This document shows positions 25,179 to 35,741 of a stretch of 57,254 nucleotides of DNA, piece by piece. The notes under the pieces are model-generated. The model saw only the letters and a program-made list of their open reading frames with translations, did no database searches and was not told where the DNA came from. Position 1 is the stretch's first letter; each line of letters starts with the position of its first letter. The position numbers and the translations under genes were made by a program. The DNA comes from Gnomoniopsis sp. IMI 355080 (taxonomy: Eukaryota; Ascomycota; Sordariomycetes; Diaporthales; Gnomoniaceae), in contig JAPEVC010000223.1 of the NCBI GenBank assembly GCA_027946555.1, forward strand, positions 1-57,254. Reading direction: 5' to 3'.

Positions 25179-26429
25179 TCAAGCACCAGCGCGTCGTCTT
25201 CGGGCTCGGGCGCGAGCTCGTGTACCCTCAGGAGATACCTCCCGCCCACGTCCTGCCCGCCCTCTCTGGGCACGTTTCGGCCGCTCTGGCTCGAGGCTGT
25301 CATCCCTCCGCCGCAGCTGTCGAGCGCTTGCATGATTCCGAGTAAGTAGGTGTGCGAGATGACTATGGTGAGCGTGGTGGGGATGCGAGCGATTCGAAGA
25401 AAGACTGCGGGTTCGGTGTGGTGAGAGGCGCGTTTCGAACAGAGGTGTCGCAGACGCGGCAGGGGAAAGGGCAGCCGCAGCCTTGGGAGTGGGGGAATCC
25501 GATTCGATGGTATCCATAGCCTGGAGGCGAGCGTGTGATATTGATAAAAACCCGTCTGCATCCTCTTCGTCCACAATAGTCGTCACAAGCGCATCCTGGA
25601 CTCGAACCTTCGCACTACTTTCCGACACGTCGGTTGTGGAGTTGGAAGGTGTCTGCGAGTCATCGGACTGCGATGTTGTTTCGTCATCGTGGAGTGTGGG
25701 TACCGAGTCCAACAGTCTTCCGACTATGTGATCAGACTCTGGCTCAGATACGGACATGGTTCGTGAGGAAGGTTGAGAACCGCGACCCAGCTTTCGCTGT
25801 TTGCGGCCCCCCACCGACACGCCAGAGTCGATGGAATGTATGGTGTTGGATCGCGCAGGTTGATCAGGTAGATCGGTCAGGTCGACGGCAGTCCCGCAAG
25901 TGGAGAAAGACTCGGAAGGTTCGTTGGTATAGAAGGTTTCGTCTTCCTCAGGCTCGTCAAACAGAATTGGACCATCGTAGTCGGCATAGCCGACTGGCGA
26001 GATAGGCGAAGCGGCACCACTGTCAGCCGAGTCGGAGCCACGGTACCATGGATGTTGGTCCGGGAGGTAGGACGCGAAGTAGCGGACGAGAGAGTCGAGT
26101 GACCTTGTTCGAAAAAGCTGGACGGCCAAAGGCCACTGGTCGGTACCGATCAGGCGGGGACAGCCTACGATCTGGAAGCTCGCGTCCTCCAGCATCGAAT
26201 TCAGTTCCTTGAGCCGGAGGGTCTTGCGATCCTCCATCAACTGCTCGAATTCGGAGAGCGTATCTGCTCTGGTGGAGAGTTCGTAGACGTCATGGTGGAA
26301 CGCCTCGGGATCTTGGATTGCTGAAGATATGGTGTTATACTTAGTGTGGAGAGATTCGTGGAGGTCGTTCTGCTTCAAGCCAAACTTCCAGTACGGCCAA
26401 GGCTCGGCCCACTCGCCAGGATCGTCCAT
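25179..26429 (-). CDS. Conserved-looking fungal protein, function unknown
   Basis: An intronless frame of 416 residues starts at ATG 26429 (MDDPGEWAEPWPYWKFGL). The first 135 residues look folded and helical, with FHHDVYELSTRADT, EFEQLMEDRKTLRLKELN, QWPLAVQLFRTR and LVRYFASYLPDQH. The middle is acidic and Ser/Thr-rich, and the C-terminus is a run of Arg/Ala (RARARARRRRAGA). I recognise no named domain. The end is doubtful: from about 25330 down to 25097 another minus-strand frame is open and also looks coding (RYLLRVHELAPEPEDDAL, LLGRRKALVENAF), and the Arg/Ala tail could be its shadow. No convincing GT donor connects the two frames, so the C-terminus after about residue 330 is uncertain. Confidence 0.7.
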   Translation of the reverse strand: MDDPGEWAEPWPYWKFGLKQNDLHESLHTKYNTISSAIQDPEAFHHDVYELSTRADTLSEFEQLMEDRKTLRLKELNSMLEDASFQIVGCPRLIGTDQWPLAVQLFRTRSLDSLVRYFASYLPDQHPWYRGSDSADSGAASPISPVGYADYDGPILFDEPEEDETFYTNEPSESFSTCGTAVDLTDLPDQPARSNTIHSIDSGVSVGGRKQRKLGRGSQPSSRTMSVSEPESDHIVGRLLDSVPTLHDDETTSQSDDSQTPSNSTTDVSESSAKVRVQDALVTTIVDEEDADGFLSISHARLQAMDTIESDSPTPKAAAALSPAASATPLFETRLSPHRTRSLSSNRSHPHHAHHSHLAHLLTRNHASARQLRRRDDSLEPERPKRAQRGRAGRGREVSPEGTRARARARRRRAGA

Positions 26430-28989
26430 TTAGAGAGGATGGATTGGTGTCGGATGTCGGATTTCGCCGGTCGGGATGGTGTAAAAGGGATGGGTATCAA
26501 ATGGGTATCAGGTCGAAAGTATCGCTGAGAGTCGCTGAAAGGAAATAAGATCGTGGCCTCACAAGTGTGAAGAAAGAGATGGAGAAGAAAGAAGCTTCTG
26601 CTTCAGCAGCTTTGTCAAAGGTGACCTTTGAGGCGGCAATGGATGGACGATTGTGAAGGAGGCCATCTAGTTGCTCTTTGTAATGCTGGGACAAGACATT
26701 TTGACGGTTGTTAAAGGAGGGTAAGTGAGTAGAGTTGTCGGCGATGGCTTCTCGCGGAGACTCGTGTCACTTTGGGGTCAGAATGACGATGGACGATGCT
26801 ATCGTGATCCGGTTTTCTTCACTGATGGGCCGTGGTGATGATGGGGGAAGAGAGACGGGAGAATGCGCGACGCTGGGGCATGGGCATGACTTAGGAAAGG
26901 GCGGATTCTCTCAAAGGCCTGCGGGCCCCCAAACCCAGCAAACCCAAACACGGAAGTGCAGGTGGCGTCGGACGGCCAATAGGGGTCGAGCCTCCTCCTG
27001 CAGAGTTGCACCCGACCGCACTAGTTCTGCACACTTTAAGCCGTATCAGGTAAGGCGCTCCTGCACTGCAACCCTCTGCACCCCTCTTTTCTTGCTGCCG
27101 TCATCTGAAATCCTCGCCGTACGCTTGTCATCATTCCAGACAATCAGACAGCCGAGCAACTCGCCAGGGACTCGCTCAGCCAGCGGTCAATCTGCCTGGT
27201 GGCCCTGAGACCAGACCAGGCCCGAGTTTGCCTCCGAAGGTCTCGTCTGTACTCCGTACACTGAGTCGAAGGAAGTATGCAAAAGTTCCTCTCATAGTCG
27301 AGGGGATGCCCTCACATACTAATCACACCGTCTCCTAGCCAACATCCAATTCCACAGCAACAACCCGGAATCCAACAGTGGTGACTGACGGTTGCACAGC
27401 CTTATTACCGTGGCTTGTACGCCTTATACCTTCCGCCGTCTGAGCGTCAGGCTGGGTCTTTGATCAGTGAGCAGTGAGCAGTGAGCAGTGGACAGCGGTC
27501 GGCGCCCTCCATTTGGTGGTGCGAGGTTGTCAACACCAACACGAAAGGGGCGCAGTGACCTCTCGATGCAGGCCCATATGCAGCCACGCAGCCACGCAGC
27601 CACGCCCGAGGTCTCCCACGCCTGGATCGGCGTCGGCTGACGGAGACTCTTCACACCTGCAGATGCTGTGCCCCATTGGTGCATCATCAATCGCCAGCTG
27701 CGAAAGCCTTTTTGCCATCTGTCTGCCATCTGGACCTACATATTATTAGCAATCGAGCTTACGTGAGGGCTGCGAGCTGTGACTCTGCCAACCCTGCGCA
27801 TAGTCGCGTCAGGGTCAGCTGCTGCCTGTTCTCTTTTATCAACATGGCTCATGACTTCGAAGTTCAGGCACTTGACGAACTGGACCCACGACCGCATCTG
27901 TGAACCATCAAGTCACGCTTTTTCACCAATTTCTGATGCTCTCAGTTCTTGGCGATCGTTGTAACAGCTCGTGTGTTCCTGCTTTCTGGATGCGCGACAC
28001 CTGACGCCTCGTCACAACGCATCTGGGACGGTCTGACTGGTCATTGTCTTGAGCCCCGAGTCGGACTACTGCCCTCTGCGAACTCCAGGCCGGGAAGCCA
28101 GCCAAAAACAGATATATCGAGAAATCGAGAGGCATTCCATACATCTTGTCAGGCATTGCGAGCAGTAGCGAATCTTTCACTTCACAAGCTGTTCGCTTTT
28201 CTAGAACAATCCGGCGGCCTCAAAATCAGGCAGCAACTCACCCTGGAATAAACATCTGGTTTCTGGCATCAGTACATCCACTGCCTCTTGACCTAGGACA
28301 GGGCTTTGGCGGCGCCCCAGAAAATCTGACAGTGGAAATTCCCAGTAGGACCTGTCTCCATTCCCCCTGCTGCTGTTGGTCCTCACTGGCTTGGTCCCCC
28401 GTTACTCTCACCCGGCCCGTCTGTGCTCCCGCCGTTCCCTTGAGGCTGAATAGACATAGGACCCCTGGTCAGCCGGTCCTAGTTCCCTCATCATTTGATT
28501 ACCGTTTCTCTCCCACATCTGACTCTATTATACGACCGCATTCTCGTTCTTCGTTCACATTACCGGTTGCTTCCAAGCCAGGTGGCCACGTTGGTCTCAT
28601 TTGCATTTCTAAAACGGCTCTCTCTCGCGTATTTGGCATTAGCGTTGTGTTTTTGCTCTGCATTTAAATAGAAACTGGAGGCGCCACCATTCAAGCCATC
28701 CCGTTCTAAGTTGGTCCTCACCTATTGGGACAGAACTGGGCTTACTGGGACAGCATCGCCTCGGAACTTCGTGTGTCATTTCATACGGTTTATTTCTCTT
28801 CCATAGTCGTCAAGATTCAGACTCACACCCAGGTCATTCGCGTCAAACCATTCTATAGCGCTGTTCGTTCTTACCCTGTCCGCTGTGACTCTTTCTTCAA
28901 CCTGGCCACCACACAAGTGCGCACAGCGGTCCTCAAGCCCGGGAGCTGGGTTATCCCGGCCACCCCCCTCTGGACCATCTGCTTTAGCC
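26430..28989. other. Divergent promoter region
   Basis: This is about 2.5 kb between divergent genes (unknown protein on minus, kinase on plus). I see no gene. It holds tandem copies of a 7-bp motif (gtgagca) at about 27467-27488 and an 8-bp tandem (cagccacg) at about 27583-27606. A plus-strand frame at 28146-28667 lacks domain content and is more likely part of the promoter and leader of the kinase. The CT-rich stretch at 28340-28560 is typical of fungal promoters. Confidence 0.5.
27467..27488. repeat. 7-bp tandem repeat, three copies
   Basis: The motif gtgagca occurs three times in tandem. The same motif is repeated at about 17717-17735 in another intergenic region. It is a minor microsatellite-like feature. 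Confidence 0.6.
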
Positions 28990-30846
28990 ATGGGCGACCT
29001 CCACAACGAGACATCTTCGGAGGTGCCGACCGAGCCTCACTCTCAAAGCGAAATCGATGCCCGCATGCGAAGCTTTCAAGAAGAAAGAGAAATGCATGAA
29101 GCTGCTGCCACGGCCAACTCTGCGGTGCATTTGGACGACCTGGTCGTACCCAGGGACAAGGATATCCGCATCTTGATGCGTCCTCTCACCCGTGCTCGCT
29201 CCGTCAGTCCTGGGAATTTGGACAACTGCGAATGGGTGCAGCTCACGGCCGAGATTGCTGAACCAAACCAGCCCGAACAGAAAGTCCTCGCCGTCACTCA
29301 AACAGATCGAGACATCAAATTCTCTGTTCGCATTCCTGGTGAGAGGCTAGAGAATCGCCCTCCGTTGTGGTGCGAACTCTACTACGACCCCGCCAGCGAC
29401 AATCAAATATTCCTCAACTGCTCGGACCTACCCCTCAAGCTTTCTAGGATATCACAAAATCCAGCTTCAAGTCCTGGTGTGGGACACGTTGTCAATCCCC
29501 GTATGACCAAGAAACTTGAGCCTGGTACCTGGAGAATTAAGGTGCTAGACATCAATGTTATCGACTTCAGAATCGTCGAGAAGCGTCCTACCATTCGCAG
29601 GATCTCCGCCGCTACCTCCTCGTCTTCCTCCTCTTCCTCCTGGTACGATACGATCAATTCTTCAGGCAAGCGAACTCTGCCCGCTGAAGATAGTCCCTCG
29701 AACCCTGAAAAGAGGCACCGGGCTGAGGACTCGACGGCCGGTACCGAGGATGGGGTAGTAATGTTCATGAGGCCAGGGACTGCCGAGGATCCATTGGTTT
29801 TCCCTCTGCCTACCGAAGACAAAGGGCGCGAGATTATGAGCACCAACGGAAATCCCTTAATCGATATGGAGGATGGTACTACGGTCGAGGTACCAGGAGG
29901 CGAGGTTTACACAATCAAAAAGGTAGACTTGATCGCCTCGACAAGTCTAAGCGCTGTTGCACGAGCCGAGTTCTCCAAGGTGCCCGACAGCATCATCACG
30001 GTCAAGGTCCTCAAGACGAGTCTCCGACATCGAGGCCTAAATGGTCCCCGACCCCAGGACGAAGAACGAACCCTCCTGCGTCAATCGGAAACCTGGTTGC
30101 GTGAGTTTCTCAACCATGAACAGCTCAATCACAAGTCGATCCCGCGATTATTTGGTGGCGATGGGCGATACCTGTCGTTGTATATGGAGCACATCGAAGC
30201 AAAGGACCTAACGAGCCGAGGTTACTGGCAAAACCCACAGACCACCCTGTTCATTGGTGACCGTGCGGATGCCGAGCGAATTCTTCGTGACATTGCTGGC
30301 GCCCTGGACTACATCCACGCCCAAAGCCTGGTTCATAATGACATCAAGCCTGGCAATATTATGTACAACCGCGAGCGCGGGGCTGTTCTATGTGATTTTG
30401 GTATGAGCTTCGAGAAGACGGCTCACCAAGGCTCAATCGGTGGCACACCCTACTATATTGGACCCGAGTACCTCGGCCAGAAGCTTCGCGGTGCCCCCGG
30501 CGATGTCTGGGCACTAGGTGTCACGATGCTGTACGTGTTGGGCAAGATCGGCCTTCCCGACGCACGGGGGGATAGAAGGCACCCTCGCCAGTTGTACTGG
30601 CAAATACGTGACCTGAATGCCCCCGCGCACGTACAGCGCGCCCAGACAGGATACGATGAGCTTACGGCCGCGCAAAAGATGCACATCTGGCTTGGCGAAG
30701 TCAACGATGCGGCGAGAAGGCTAAACAGGAAGGATATGGTGGAGAGGCTTGTCATGGGTATGCTTGAGCTGAAGCCCCAGGAGCGTATTACGATGAAAAA
30801 GGTTGTCGAGGCGTTGGCCAAGGTTCCTGCATGGACAGAAGGATGA
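28990..30846 (+). CDS. Protein kinase with HND catalytic loop
   Basis: A single-exon Ser/Thr kinase-like protein of 618 residues; ATG at 28990 is the first ATG of the frame. The N-terminal half (about 45-200) is beta-rich (KFSVRIPGE, PPLWCELYYDPASDNQIFLN, LEPGTWRIKVLDINVIDFRI) and resembles an FHA-like sandwich, which is inference. A Ser-rich and Lys/Arg linker (SGKRTLPAEDSPSNPEKRHR) may hold a nuclear signal. The kinase domain covers about 300-618: ATP-binding Lys339 (ITVKVLKT), catalytic loop VHNDIKPGNIMYN with Asp451, DFG at 469-471, and activation-loop end GGTPYYIGPEYLG. The Arg of the HRD motif is replaced by Asn450, as in many lineage-expanded Sordariomycete kinases that do not need activation-loop phosphorylation. 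Lys, both Asp residues and Asn456 are kept, so activity is likely. Confidence 0.88.
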   Translation: MGDLHNETSSEVPTEPHSQSEIDARMRSFQEEREMHEAAATANSAVHLDDLVVPRDKDIRILMRPLTRARSVSPGNLDNCEWVQLTAEIAEPNQPEQKVLAVTQTDRDIKFSVRIPGERLENRPPLWCELYYDPASDNQIFLNCSDLPLKLSRISQNPASSPGVGHVVNPRMTKKLEPGTWRIKVLDINVIDFRIVEKRPTIRRISAATSSSSSSSSWYDTINSSGKRTLPAEDSPSNPEKRHRAEDSTAGTEDGVVMFMRPGTAEDPLVFPLPTEDKGREIMSTNGNPLIDMEDGTTVEVPGGEVYTIKKVDLIASTSLSAVARAEFSKVPDSIITVKVLKTSLRHRGLNGPRPQDEERTLLRQSETWLREFLNHEQLNHKSIPRLFGGDGRYLSLYMEHIEAKDLTSRGYWQNPQTTLFIGDRADAERILRDIAGALDYIHAQSLVHNDIKPGNIMYNRERGAVLCDFGMSFEKTAHQGSIGGTPYYIGPEYLGQKLRGAPGDVWALGVTMLYVLGKIGLPDARGDRRHPRQLYWQIRDLNAPAHVQRAQTGYDELTAAQKMHIWLGEVNDAARRLNRKDMVERLVMGMLELKPQERITMKKVVEALAKVPAWTEG

Positions 30847-31638
30847 GAGAGAGAAAGAGTGTGTGTGGAGAGAGAGAGAGGTCATAGAGTTGACCACAAG
30901 CAGCCAACTGGAACTATGGCGGCTAAAAGGAACAGAATACTGGCCGTGTCGGCGACACAGAACGATTTCCGTCTCCTTGCATATACGACAATCCTTTCTT
31001 GTGCACTTGGGACTAGGAGTAGGCGGACGTGTCAGAACGTGATGGTGAGTGGACGGCGTCACACACCTCCACTTGTACGTCACGTCTTCGAGCACAATCT
31101 GATCAGACATGCAGTCATCAACAAACAGCCATCCGACCGAAAAAAAAAAAAAAAACCAGCCTCCTTGCAACATGAAGAACACTCGAGCGAGCGTGTGAAG
31201 CATGGACCTGACTCGGAGAATCATCGAGGGGCTTTATGCTTGCTTTGTGTTCTTCTCGCTGCGTCTGTTTGGGGCAAGATCATCAACCTCTTTTCCTTGC
31301 ATCGACCTCTCTGACGACCATGCTGGACGCGGGCGTAATAGTTTAGGGTGTTCCCCCCCCCCCCAATCACTCTACCGCACAAGGGTCACTTGGCATGCCT
31401 CACCAAATGGACTCTGCACACAGATACAAATTCTAGATAGAAGACTGGCGTAGCTGGGCATTGCGTAATTACGACATGGTGTTGCTGGCCCCCATAGCTG
31501 AATCCAAACAATGTTAAAGCCCATTTACGCCGATTTTGCCCGCCTAAGGTGGTATGCATATAGAAATGTTCTCCTATTTCCACCAGAAGAGCAGGAAATA
31601 GTAAGACATATATATCCAGACCCCAGTCATACATCATT
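30847..31638. other. Intergenic region between convergent genes
   Basis: Here are the 3' sides of the kinase (plus) and the GH114 gene (minus). GA-repeat microsatellites lie at 30845-30885, an A-run at 31140-31155 and a C-run at about 31355-31365. I see no gene. Confidence 0.55.
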
Positions 31639-32634
31639 TCATGATGTCTGTATCCACTGGTCCAATTTCACATTCTTGATAATCGTTGAGAAGCCTTTCC
31701 CACGCGCCCCAAAGCACTTGTCGCGCTTCTTCCCCGTAACCTCCTTCTCGTCATTATGCCTTTTATCGTCCGGATCCTCCCCCTTTGGATACTCAACATG
31801 AAACACGGGCTTTCCAGCCCGAACAAACGGCAAGAACTGCTCCACATCCCCAAACTGCACCGCCTGCTCATTCACCGCCCACTGCATCCGTCCCACCACC
31901 TGCTCGACAATATCCCCCGCATTCTTCAACCCGACACTCAACCCACGCGCATGAGCCTCGGCCGCGAGCCAGAGGACATAGTCGACGGCGTCCCGTTGCG
32001 TCAGCTTGAGGCCATTCTTGTTGTCCCATCCGTCGACATTGTCTGGATCGACGCCGTCAAAGCCCTTTGCGACGGCTAGGTCGAGACGGCGGAGCATGAT
32101 GGTGCGGATGGTCTGGTTGTTTGGTTGGAGCCAGCGCTCGCCTTCCCAGTCGTCCATTTTGCGGCCTAGGGCTGTGGGGGGGAAGGAGGCGGCGTCGGGG
32201 CGCCAGTTCTCGTAGGTGCCGGCGGAGAAGTAGGCTATTACTTTGCGGTTGCGGGCGTGTAGGGCTGCTATGGTGGAGGGGGGTGTGTCGCTGCGAGGAA
32301 TTATGAGTTTGATATAAATGTATGTATGTGTATATATTTATCTTTCTCTCTCTCTTATCTCTCCCTCTGTCTCACTCACAGGCACACGTACACGCACACA
32401 CACACACACATACAAGAGAGAGAGAAGTGACTTGTTGGAGAAAAGATAAAAGGCTTCAATGAGAATTACTACTTACAAGAGGTCAATGATCCATACGTTG
32501 GCCTGCTCGATGGAGTGATCGACCCGTACGGGATGGTGCAGCACGTAGTTCCATGTGGCACCGACGGGCGGTTGCCAGATGCCAAATCCGGGAGGTCGGG
32601 GAGGGATGGGAGGGGGAGGACCGTTGGGATTCAT
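31639..32634 (-). CDS. GH114 polygalactosaminidase-like protein
   Basis: A glycoside hydrolase family 114 protein of 269 residues. The family contains endo-alpha-1,4-polygalactosaminidases acting on galactosamine-containing polysaccharides. Exon 1 is 32477-32634 and exon 2 is 31639-32290, with a 186-bp intron that reads through phase 2. Family hallmarks are GIWQPPVGATWNYVL, WIIDLFDTP, VIAYFSAGTYENWRPD, DDWEGERWL, RRLDLAVAKGFDGVDPDNVD and GLSVGLKNAGDIV. These cover the TIM-barrel with its acidic active-site residues. Unlike most fungal GH114 proteins no signal peptide is visible: the protein starts with Pro-rich MNPNGPPPPIPPRPPG, and an in-frame TGA lies just upstream. It is either cytosolic or has an upstream exon that I cannot see. 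Convergent with the kinase gene. Confidence 0.87.
32325..32430. repeat. Microsatellite block inside GH114 intron
   Basis: Within the intron lie, in order, TA/TG repeats, a CT-rich stretch and a (CA)n run with GA repeats. It accounts for the intron being longer than its neighbours. Confidence 0.7.
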
Positions 32635-33330
32635 TGTGGAGGGTCAATTGGCTTTAGAGTAGCTTCAGGTTGAATGAATGGTTGGTTCATGAAAAAGTGC
32701 TGTCAACTCGACATGATGAGAGAGAGGTTGGTCAGAATGGCGCAATGTAGACCTGAAGAGTGAAGAGTGCAACATAGTTTGGCCCGTGGCTGAATTCGTA
32801 TCCGCATGCGGTTAGCTTAAAGTCTCAGCTCAGATGGCTCAGCCTCCGAACCTGAGCTGCTCAGTAGTGTATCTAGGTAGGTAGATAATTAGGAAGCATA
32901 GATGTAAAGTAAGTAGTCCGCAAATTAGCCGCTAAATCAGATCTTGTCAGACAGATATGATCTCTTAGGCCCGCCGAGACCGAACCGCTTATAAGTCAAC
33001 CCCGAGTTGTTTGCTCCGGTGTCGCTGCCTGATGAGAGCCCTCATATGGAAATGAGCAGCATACACAAACACACAACCAAGAAACCAAAGGCAGTTTCAT
33101 CATAACCTTGTCGTCTTATCAGATCCTGACAGCGGGGAATTCGGATGAACTGATGCGCCATAATTGCAGAACCATAGGCCGGGAAGTTTACTCCTGTCTG
33201 CATTGCTGACCAGGCCGAGCCCGAGCCCGAGCCCGAGTTTTTGGGACCGAGTTCGGTTTATTGCGTCGTCCACATCACACACGTTCACCAGTATCAGGTA
33301 GTTTAACACTGCTAAATTTCGAAATATATA
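32635..33330. other. Divergent promoter, GH114 and O-methyltransferase
   Basis: About 700 bp separate the two divergent starts. A hexamer tandem (gagccc, three copies) lies at about 33218-33237. I see no gene and no clear TATA box. Confidence 0.5.
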
Positions 33331-35203
33331 ATGTCGTCCGTATGCCGTCCAACAATTCTCCTTGAATGCTCTCCTTATCTTCTCGATTCGTTGTTTTACA
33401 GGAACAAGCCTTGACAACTTTATACCTCCTTCTAGCATTGTTCCCAGTGCCACTTGTATTACGTTGATCACCAATTTGATCAACCTAAAGAAAAAGAAGA
33501 CAAACACAGAGATCATCACGTCTATCAACATCGATCAGGTCACCAATTTAACGGCGGAGCTCAGCCAAGGCGCCAAACTTCTGGCCGAAGGCAATGACAA
33601 GGCTCGGCTCAGGTTGTGGCACATTGCCCACAAACTATCTCAAGTCTTGGAAACTCCCCAGGAAACTTTTTATCGACTGTGGATGGTTGATGTAAGAAAT
33701 CAAGCCACCTAAAAGACTGCCGACACGAGCCTTTTTTTCTTCTTTTTGGCTGAAACTGACCAACGTTTATTCTTTTTTCTCTTTAGAGTGTCACTAGAAC
33801 CGTCGTGCAAGTTGCCTCTGATATCAAGCTGCCAGAGAACCTCCCCGATGAGCCTGACAAGGCTGTGGGTAGCGCTGAACTGGCAGAGAAAACGGGTGCA
33901 GAGCAAGCGTTGTTGAGTGAGTGGCGAGTGTTTGAGTCCTTGAAATTCTTGTCTTGTTTTTTCGTCTAGAGAAACCAGTGAAGCTGACAGTTATGCCCCT
34001 AACACAAAGCTCGTCTGCTCAACCATCTCGTAGCATCCGGCTTTGTCGAGGAAGCCGGGCCCGATCTCTTCTACGCCAATGCTCTAACACAACATCTTTC
34101 TACTAACGCCTTCCAAGACGGTGCCCAATTCTAGTAAGCTCATCTCCAGAATTCTTCAACTCACGCTCAAATCCCTTCTCTCAAGAGTTTACTAATTTGC
34201 TTTTGTTTTCTCCCCCCTCCAAAAGTCCCCGTAGCATGGGCAAAGCCACGGACCTACTACCGCAATACCTCGCCGAGCACGGCTACCGGGACCCCATCGA
34301 CGGGCTCGACTGCCCGTGGCAAATGGCGTTCAACACCAAGCTACACTCTTTCGAGTATATCCAAAAGGACCCCGAGCTTGCCAAGCTCTTCAAGGGTGCT
34401 GTCTTGTCACTCAAGCATACTCGTCGCGCACACTGGGAAGACCAAGACTTTTACCCAGTCCAGGAACGTTTGGTCGCGGGCTTGAAGCCTGGCGACAGTG
34501 TGCTCATGGTAGATGTAGGTGGAGGTATGGGGCTTGACTGTAAGTATAGCCTAACTTAACCTACCCAATTCCCCCACAACACTGGACAGCGGCTCAGTCT
34601 GACATCACTACACAGTGACCAACTTCCATGACTCCCACCCGCCACCCGCCGGCGCACGTCTCATCCTTCAAGACGTAGACTCGGTCATCAACACGACGGG
34701 CCCCTTACCCCCCAGCATCGAGAAAGTCGCCCACGATTTCTTCCAGGAGCAGCCGCCGACTAGCAAAGGTGCTCGCGCCTACTATTTCCATCGCGTTGTA
34801 CGTTATAACAAATACACATCCGTCAAGGCCTAACAATTCCCCCTCTCCCTTCCTGGTTCCCTAAGCTAGCTCAAAACCCACAGAATCGAAAACTTTGTTG
34901 ACATCCTTCCTGCAGTTCCACGACTGGTCCGACGAGAAATGCCGCGAGATTCTCCTCGCGCTGAAACCAGCCATGATTCCCGGCTATAGCAAGCTGCTCC
35001 TGCAGGAGACCGTCGTCCCTTCCCAGGGGGCCACGTGGCTGAACACGGCGGCAGACATCGTGATGATGTGTGGTTTGGCAGGAAGGGAGAGAACTGAGAA
35101 AGGGTTCAAGGACCTGGCGGAAAGTGTGGGAATGGAGGTCACGGGGATTTATACCAGAGCCCCTGGGGAAGAGAGCGTCATCGAGATTGTTATTCCGGAG
35201 TAG
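33331..35203 (+). CDS. SAM-dependent O-methyltransferase
   Basis: A fungal caffeate/sterigmatocystin-type class I O-methyltransferase of about 415 residues, which methylates phenolic hydroxyls of aromatics or polyketides in the cytosol. Proposed exons are 33331-33339, 33491-33691, 33787-33916, 34010-34133, 34226-34539, 34616-34797 and 34916-35203. All joints from exon 2 onward are phase-consistent. The N-terminal half is the dimerisation/winged-helix part (DKARLRLWHIAHKLSQVLET, NHLVASGFVEE). Motif I is LMVDVGGGMGLD. Next come LILQDV, EKVAHDFFQEQP and ARAYYFHRV, and the catalytic His is in FHDWSDEKC. It ends GIYTRAPGEESVIEIVIPE, as usual. The 9-nt first exon (Met-Ser-Ser) is the weakest part; another upstream ATG exon is possible. 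No PKS or NRPS lies near it. Confidence 0.85.
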
Positions 35204-35741
35204 ACAAGTTCCTCCGCTGTGAGCTTGGTCTTGAATTTTCTCTATATTAAGTGGATGATTGTTAACTTTCGCGAGTGCATCTCTCATAGTCATAACAGGA
35301 TGTTGACCTTGATGCCGAAAGTCAAATGTCGTCTGCGCGTGGTCATCATGATGGGGGAGAGGCCAGTCTTCCTGTGTCATCCGACTTCAGCTTCTTCACT
35401 CCAAATTGTTCGAGCTTGGCCGACTTTGATATGCTATTAGATCATGTTTGATGCCTGCTTGGAAGTCGACGTGTTTGCCCTTGGCGGACAAGTGACGGAG
35501 ACCACGTTACAAGACATATTCACTTTCCTTACTTTGAAACCTTTTGCAATCGTTAGACTAGTCCCACTCTGTTTTCCTTTGTAATGGGTTCATGAACGGG
35601 AAATCATCGTTTGAAAAGGCTCCAATTATGGTCAATTATGCTACAAAAACGTCGAGTTTACGTAGATTCCGACAAGTCCGAACCGTGCGACTCAAAGACT
35701 TGCAGTGAGCTATCAACAGGTGTACAGTGACCCATGTAATT
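35204..35741. other. Intergenic region between convergent genes
   Basis: These are the 3' sides of the O-methyltransferase (plus) and the acidic coiled-coil protein (minus). I see no gene or notable repeat. Confidence 0.55.

Noticed and set aside
28146..28667. 173-codon frame upstream of the kinase
   Set aside because: Low-information composition, no domain; position fits kinase promoter and leader.
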